A stretch of 35,402 nucleotides of DNA from VEQN01 sp036405975. GTDB lineage: Bacteria > Patescibacteriota > Minisyncoccia > Phycocordibacterales > CAIZLB01. The stretch is from contig DASWWM010000002.1 in NCBI GenBank assembly GCA_036405975.1, positions 1-35,402 on the forward strand. The letters run 5' to 3'. The translations under genes were made by a program, and so were the position numbers. Below the pieces are notes generated by a model, which had not been told where the DNA came from, ran no database searches, and worked only from the letters and a program-made list of their open reading frames with translations. Below are positions 31,028 through 35,402 of the stretch, in pieces (position 1 is the stretch's first letter; each line of letters opens with the position of its first letter).

Positions 31028-33892
31028 TTATCTCTGCTTCAATACCCTTCTCAGGTATTCGCCCGTATGGCTATGCGGATGGTTCGCAACCTCTTCAGGC
31101 GTTCCAACAGCCACGATTTTTCCTCCGCCCACTCCTCCGAGCGGCCCAATATCGATGATGTAGTCAGAGCTCTTGATGATGTCCATGCTGTGCTCGATAA
31201 CCACCACCGTATTCCCCTTTTGAACAAGCTTTTGCATTATTTCGATAAGCTTTCGTACGTCTTCGTAGTGAAGTCCGATTGTCGGTTCATCCAAGAGATA
31301 GATAGTCTTCTGAACATGTGGCCTGTAAAGTTCCGCAGAGACCTTTACTCGCTGTGCCTCCCCTCCTGAAAGCGTCGTTGCGGACTGCCCAAGTTCAAGA
31401 TAGCCAAGACCCACTTCGTTGAGCGTCTGGAGTCGGTCTGAAATAGACGGCACATCCTCAAAGAATGTGAGCGCTTCCTCGACAGTCATTTTCAAGACTT
31501 CGTAAATGTTCTTTTTCTTGTATCGCACTTCGAGCGTTTCCTTCATGAATCGCTTACCGTTGCAGACATCGCATGTCACGAAGACGGTTGGAAGGAAGTG
31601 CATTTCGACTTCGATCATTCCGTTACCCTGGCAGTTCTCGCATCGTCCGCCCTTCACATTGAATGAGAACCGGCTTGCCTTCCAGCCTCGTGCCCGCGCA
31701 TCGACTGTCTCGGCAAACATGTCTCGAATATGCGTCCATGCTCCAGTGTACGTAGCCGGGTTTGATCTCGGAGTTCGTCCGATCGGGCTCTGGTCGATGA
31801 GAATCGTTCGGCCGAGATACTCCGTTCCAGAGAAGCTTGCGCAGTTATAGATGTTTGCAGATCGATGGTCTCGATCAAGTCGTGCCAAAAGGTTCTTATG
31901 GAGAATTTCATATACGAACGAAGACTTTCCTGAACCTGAAACTCCGGTGACTGTCGTAAGTCGTCCAAGCGGCACCTCGACATTCATATTTTCGATATTG
32001 TTTACCTTACCGCCCACAACCTTGAGCCAGCCTTTGTTTTCGTCCCGTCGTCGCTCAGGAATCTCGATTACTCGTTCGCCACGAAGATAATCGATGGTGA
32101 CAGAGTCCGTCGGATTCGTCTTTGCCGTAAGCAAGTCATTAAGCCATCCTGATGCAATAACATTTCCTCCATGCACTCCAGCACCCGGTCCGATATCGAT
32201 GATGTAGTCAGCCGCAAAGATGGTGTCTTCATCATGCTCTACGATGACAAGGGTATTTCCGAGGTCTCGAAGCTGGATGAGCGTCTTGATGAGTCGGTCA
32301 TTGTCTCGCTGGTGGAGACCGATCGTCGGCTCGTCGAGTACGTACAATGCGCCTACAAGCCCAGAACCGAGCTGCGATGCAAGCCGGATTCGCTGTGCCT
32401 CACCTCCTGAAAGCGTATTTGCCTTTCGATTAAGTGAAAGATATTCGATACCAACATCGTTCATGAATACGAGTCTCGCTAGAATTTCCTTGATGACGAC
32501 TTTGGCAATCTCAGCGTCCACATCGTTGAGCGGAAGATTATTGAAGAATTCCAGAGAGCCAGCGATTGAAAGCGCCGTAAGTTCTACGATGTTTGTCTGC
32601 TTTTCGACTGCATTGCCTTTGGCATCAGTTACAGTTCCCTTAAGGAATACGTGAAGAGCTTCAGGTCGAAGTCGGGCACCCTTACAAACCGGACACGGAT
32701 CATTGATGAAGAAATGCCTTGTTCCGAGACCGTTACATTCAGGACATGCTCCATGCGGAGAGTTGAATGAGAAGAGTCGTGGCTCGACTTCCGGGAATGA
32801 GAATCCGTCGAATGGACACATGAACTTAGAAGAGATGAGCTGGTCAGTTACCTGCATCGGCTTCTCGGTATTCCCATCGTCTACAACGATCCTGATAAGG
32901 CCATCAGCCTCATGAAGTGCTCGTTCCACGGCTTCGTTAAGTCGCTCACGGAAGCTCGCTGAATTATCCTTGATTTCTGAAATATAAAACTGGTCAACAA
33001 GGATATCGATGTCGTGCTTCTTCGTCTTCGAAAGCACGATCTGCTCTCGGAGCTTCTTAACTGAACCGTCTACGCGTGCCTCGTCATACCCCTTGCCGAG
33101 CATATCGTAGAGAAGCTGGTAGTATTCGCCCTTTCGCCCGACAACGACAGGCGCATAGATCTTGAACATCCGAGTGTCGAGGTCGACGCCCATAACCTTC
33201 TTGCTTGCAACAGCTTCTCGCGCGACCGTTGTTGAGCTCGCATTGCCTTCCACGATATTGAAAATAGTCTGAAGGATTTCTTCCTTTGAAAGCTTCTTGA
33301 TTTCCCTTCCGCACTCCAAACAGTGCGGCTTTCCGACTCGCGCGAAAAGAATTCGCAGGTAGTCGTAGATTTCGGTAATAGTAGCAACTGTAGACCGAGG
33401 ATTGTTTGACCGTGACTTCTGATCAATGGAAATGGCTGGAGAAAGACCGACGATCTCATCGACGTCAGGCTTCTGCATCTGTCGCAAGAACTGTCGCGCA
33501 TACGAAGAAAGAGACTCGACGTATCGTCGCTGGCCTTCCGCAAAAATAGTATCGAAGGCCAGCGACGACTTTCCAGAACCAGAAAGACCTGTGATGACGA
33601 TCATCTTGTTTCGAGGCATCTCGACCGAAATGTTCTTGAGGTTATGCGTTCGCGCACCCCGGACGATGATGCTATTTCCAACCGACATGTCGGTCTTTGT
33701 TGCCGGCTTAGCCGCAGTCGCAGAAACCCGAACAGTCTGGGCAGATGCCGCAGGCTTTGCAGAAGTTTTGGCCGGCGCGGAATCATCAGCCTTGATGCCA
33801 AAAGTGGCAGCATGCATCTTGGACGCCTTGAGGCCCTCTCGCTTTTCAGGCTCAGGCTTCTTTCCAGCTTTCTTCTTTGGGTCTTTTTTCAT
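31028..33892 (-). CDS. uvrA: Excinuclease ABC subunit A
   Basis: 954 aa from MKKDPKKKAGKK. This damage-recognition ATPase has two ABC modules: Walker A motifs GLSGSGKSS (near residue 105) and GVSGSGKSS, and signatures LSGGEAQRIRL and LSGGEAQRVKV. Zinc-binding Cys pairs are visible (CLECG, CPECNG, CPVCKG, CENCQG, CDVCNG). About 70 Lys- and Ala-rich residues precede the usual start IIVRGARTHNLKNI. The longer frame to 33976 is rejected because the promoter and a GC-rich leader fall in it. Its partner uvrC lies 1 kb downstream on the same strand; no uvrB is in the window. Confidence 0.97.
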   Translation of the reverse strand: MKKDPKKKAGKKPEPEKREGLKASKMHAATFGIKADDSAPAKTSAKPAASAQTVRVSATAAKPATKTDMSVGNSIIVRGARTHNLKNISVEMPRNKMIVITGLSGSGKSSLAFDTIFAEGQRRYVESLSSYARQFLRQMQKPDVDEIVGLSPAISIDQKSRSNNPRSTVATITEIYDYLRILFARVGKPHCLECGREIKKLSKEEILQTIFNIVEGNASSTTVAREAVASKKVMGVDLDTRMFKIYAPVVVGRKGEYYQLLYDMLGKGYDEARVDGSVKKLREQIVLSKTKKHDIDILVDQFYISEIKDNSASFRERLNEAVERALHEADGLIRIVVDDGNTEKPMQVTDQLISSKFMCPFDGFSFPEVEPRLFSFNSPHGACPECNGLGTRHFFINDPCPVCKGARLRPEALHVFLKGTVTDAKGNAVEKQTNIVELTALSIAGSLEFFNNLPLNDVDAEIAKVVIKEILARLVFMNDVGIEYLSLNRKANTLSGGEAQRIRLASQLGSGLVGALYVLDEPTIGLHQRDNDRLIKTLIQLRDLGNTLVIVEHDEDTIFAADYIIDIGPGAGVHGGNVIASGWLNDLLTAKTNPTDSVTIDYLRGERVIEIPERRRDENKGWLKVVGGKVNNIENMNVEVPLGRLTTVTGVSGSGKSSFVYEILHKNLLARLDRDHRSANIYNCASFSGTEYLGRTILIDQSPIGRTPRSNPATYTGAWTHIRDMFAETVDARARGWKASRFSFNVKGGRCENCQGNGMIEVEMHFLPTVFVTCDVCNGKRFMKETLEVRYKKKNIYEVLKMTVEEALTFFEDVPSISDRLQTLNEVGLGYLELGQSATTLSGGEAQRVKVSAELYRPHVQKTIYLLDEPTIGLHYEDVRKLIEIMQKLVQKGNTVVVIEHSMDIIKSSDYIIDIGPLGGVGGGKIVAVGTPEEVANHPHSHTGEYLRRVLKQR

Positions 33893-33953
33893 GGTTTCGC
33901 GAAGTAAATAAATAAGGAGGCGCGCGGTTCGGTCAGCGCCGCGCCTTCCGGGC

Positions 33954-33959
33954 AGTATA
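33954..33959 (-). promoter_or_regulatory. -10 box of uvrA (TGTATACT)
   Basis: Extended -10 TG-TATACT with a weak -35 (TTCATT at 17 nt). The predicted leader is about 55 nt and GC-rich, with no Shine-Dalgarno. Confidence 0.5.
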
Positions 33960-34055
33960 CAACAGAATAGACACAAAATGAACCCTGTTTCACTTGCTCA
34001 AAACTGCCGGGCCTAGAATCTCACAGGCACCATGATGCATATCCAATATGAAGAA

Positions 34056-34083
34056 AACCTGAACCTTTCATGAAGCAGCAGGT
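34056..34083 (-). terminator. Possible terminator of adk
   Basis: On the minus strand AACCTG ... CAGGTT (6-bp stem, about 16-nt loop) is followed by TTCTTC. An alternative GAACCT/AGGTTC pairing overlaps it. Confidence 0.4.
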
Positions 34084-34123
34084 TCTCATTTCAAATCCGC
34101 ACGCCGGCAGCCTTTCTTTTGGC

Positions 34124-34810
34124 TTACGCCTTCGCATCAAACATCTTTTCCAAAATCTGGGCATGGACCTCATCCTTTCCATGATGCCCGTGGAAGTCGT
34201 GAATGTCCGCATCCTTTGTCTTGAGTAGATTCTCAAGGGCATGCATTCGTTCGAAATAAATAGCCAGTCGCTGCTGGATAGCCTCGTCAGTATCGTCAGG
34301 TCGTGCAGCTGCCCCTGTCTTCTTCGCATGCTCCGCCCGGTCGAGGCATCGCTTCTTTGAAGCTTCGGGCTCGAGATTGATTCGAATGACGCCAACCTTG
34401 GGCTCCCTTCCGTGATACGCCTTTCCAAGCTCGAACAAGTGATGCGTCTGCTTTTCGCTTCGTGGGAATCCATCAAATATGAGAACGTGCTTTGTCTCGC
34501 CAGATTCCTGCTGCTTTGCAAAATGATTCATCAGGGCATTGAATGTGATGTCGTCATTGATTGTCTTTCCTTCGAGCATGTCCGCCTTGGCCCGCTCAAG
34601 CTCTTCCGTAAGGTCTTGTGAGTTAAGAAGAACTGATCTGAGAATTTCGCCGACCGATGCGAAGTCAGCATCCGTCTTCTGGAGGATTTTCTTGAGCTGA
34701 GTCGTCTTGCCTGATCCCTGAGGACCGACAAGGGCGATGATGTCGTATTTGCTTGTATGAGTATGTGCCGGCCGGTTTCCCGCTGCATCTGAGTTGTGGT
34801 GTGTAGACAT
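34124..34810 (-). CDS. adk: Adenylate kinase
   Basis: 228 aa; interconverts ATP+AMP and 2 ADP. The P-loop ALVGPQGSGKTTQ is at about 28-40, the FDGFPRSEKQ motif near 105, and a short LID without zinc Cys (RAEHAKKTGAAARPDDTDEAIQQRL) contains the RxDD motif. A His-rich 20-residue extension (MSTHHNSDAAGNRPAHTHTS) precedes the fold. The frame runs to 34903, but the start at 34810 is favoured because TATAGT ends 6 nt before it. A second adenylate-kinase-like gene is divergent from it. Confidence 0.9.
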   Translation of the reverse strand: MSTHHNSDAAGNRPAHTHTSKYDIIALVGPQGSGKTTQLKKILQKTDADFASVGEILRSVLLNSQDLTEELERAKADMLEGKTINDDITFNALMNHFAKQQESGETKHVLIFDGFPRSEKQTHHLFELGKAYHGREPKVGVIRINLEPEASKKRCLDRAEHAKKTGAAARPDDTDEAIQQRLAIYFERMHALENLLKTKDADIHDFHGHHGKDEVHAQILEKMFDAKA

Positions 34811-34816
34811 TAAGTC

Positions 34817-34822
34817 ACTATA
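34817..34822 (-). promoter_or_regulatory. Leaderless-type -10 box (TATAGT) of adk
   Basis: TATAGT on the minus strand ends 6 nt before the ATG at 34810. Confidence 0.6.
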
Positions 34823-34881
34823 GCATACGAGAAATGGCGCACTATGAACAAAGTTTCTCTGATTAAAACATAAATGAGGTA

Positions 34882-34910
34882 TTGTCAAATATTGCCATTG
34901 CATGTATATT
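34882..34910 (+). promoter_or_regulatory. Promoter of the second adenylate-kinase-like gene
   Basis: TTGTCA (34882-34887), a 17-nt spacer and TATATT (34905-34910). The predicted leader of about 59 nt carries AGGAGG at 34962-34967. Confidence 0.7.
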
Positions 34911-34976
34911 GCTAGGACCTGAAATAGACCAGGCGTAGTTCATTCAACCAACCAACAGATTAGGAGGACACGGTGC

Positions 34977-35402
34977 GTGCACAAAATTGAAAAGCTTAAG
35001 TATGACCTGATTGCCTTTGTCGCCCCGCAAGGCGGCGGCAAAGACACCCAGATGGAAATCCTCAAGGCTTCCCTGCCTTGCGAAACCACGGCCCTGATCA
35101 GCATGAGCGACGTGCTCCGGCACTATCGCAGTACTGATCGAGAGTTCGACGAGCAAACTTCCCTGATGATGGCTCGCGGCATCCTGATCGGCGACGATAT
35201 CGTTGTCGGCAGGCTCATGAAATACATCCAGGAGGAATGCAGAGGCAAAACGACGATTCTGCTCAATGGCTTCCCAAGAACGATTGCGCAAGCATTCGGG
35301 CTTTGGGCCATCAAGTGCCATGTGCTTGGCCCTCAGGCCCGAGTAGCGATCCTGAAGTTCGAACTCTCCAAAGAAGACGCCTACAAGCGCTGCCTGAAGA
35401 GA
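34977..35402 (+). CDS. Adenylate-kinase-like nucleotide kinase, partial at right edge
   Basis: 142 codons are open to the window edge from a GTG start with AGGAGG 9 nt upstream. The product begins MHKIEKLKYDLIAFVAPQGGGKDTQMEIL, a P-loop with Gly where Ser is usual. It continues with a SDVLRHYR segment and NGFPRTIAQAF, matching the DGFPR motif with Asn for Asp. An ARGILIGDDIVVGRLM segment fits the NMP-binding region. It differs clearly from adk at 34124. The C-terminal half and LID are outside the window. The D-to-N change may lower or alter activity. Confidence 0.8.
   Translation, partial: MHKIEKLKYDLIAFVAPQGGGKDTQMEILKASLPCETTALISMSDVLRHYRSTDREFDEQTSLMMARGILIGDDIVVGRLMKYIQEECRGKTTILLNGFPRTIAQAFGLWAIKCHVLGPQARVAILKFELSKEDAYKRCLKR

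Noticed and set aside
1..35402. CRISPR arrays, transposases, integrases, restriction or toxin-antitoxin genes
   Set aside because: None was recognised: no regularly spaced repeats, no DDE or recombinase motifs, and no typical toxin or methylase motifs. The tRNA remnants are the only hint of past integration.

Overview
The window looks like chromosomal DNA of a reduced-genome bacterium, most probably of the Candidate Phyla Radiation (Patescibacteria, Parcubacteria-like). This placement is inferred from protein style: an ECF-type sigma factor followed by a DUF5667 protein, secreted proteins ending in a peptidoglycan-binding repeat, a CAP-domain protein, a compact UvrC, an orphan 7TM-type histidine kinase with an S-H-K-F-R-T-P H-box, and a short TspO. 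No rRNA is present. One tRNA gene, tRNA-Ala(UGC), is present.

Layout, left to right. 1-5.8 kb: a partial small gene at the edge, leuS with two membrane-protein genes upstream, ychF, and a small ORF, all on the minus strand. 5.9-10.4 kb: an orphan histidine kinase, then an overlapping minus-strand unit sigma factor - DUF5667 protein - short glucose-6-phosphate dehydrogenase. 10.5-11.4 kb: mltG on the plus strand, convergent with the ribonucleotide reductase genes nrdA-nrdB (11.5-15.3 kb). NrdB has the residue signature and exact ligand spacing of the chlamydial class Ic (Phe at the radical site, Mn/Fe type) subunit. A 134-bp nested hairpin element lies between mltG and nrdB. 15.7-18.1 kb: an ORFan, TspO, and another ORFan. 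18.2-22.1 kb: an envelope or surface group (CAP protein, beta-helix protein with a peptidoglycan-binding tail, small membrane protein). 22.4-26.8 kb: five accessory genes of unknown or partly known role, including an AAA_28-type P-loop NTPase fused to a CYTH domain. 26.9-27.2 kb: tRNA-Ala flanked by two partial copies of tRNA 3' ends and several hairpins. 27.4-34.9 kb: a Ddl-family ligase, a membrane protein plus uvrC, a Cys-rich ORFan, uvrA, and adenylate kinase. At the right edge a second, partial adenylate-kinase-like gene reads outward on the plus strand.

The most striking global pattern is that genes fall into two expression classes. Many housekeeping genes have a TATAAT-like box ending only 6-9 nt before the start codon and no Shine-Dalgarno sequence, which predicts leaderless mRNAs. 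A second set, interspersed singly among them and mostly ORFans, has promoters further upstream. Several of these genes have strong Shine-Dalgarno sites, and every one whose 3' end lies in the window is followed by its own stem-loop terminator. They look like independent single-gene cassettes with a separate expression logic. All calls were made by eye from sequence and conceptual translation; no database search was run.
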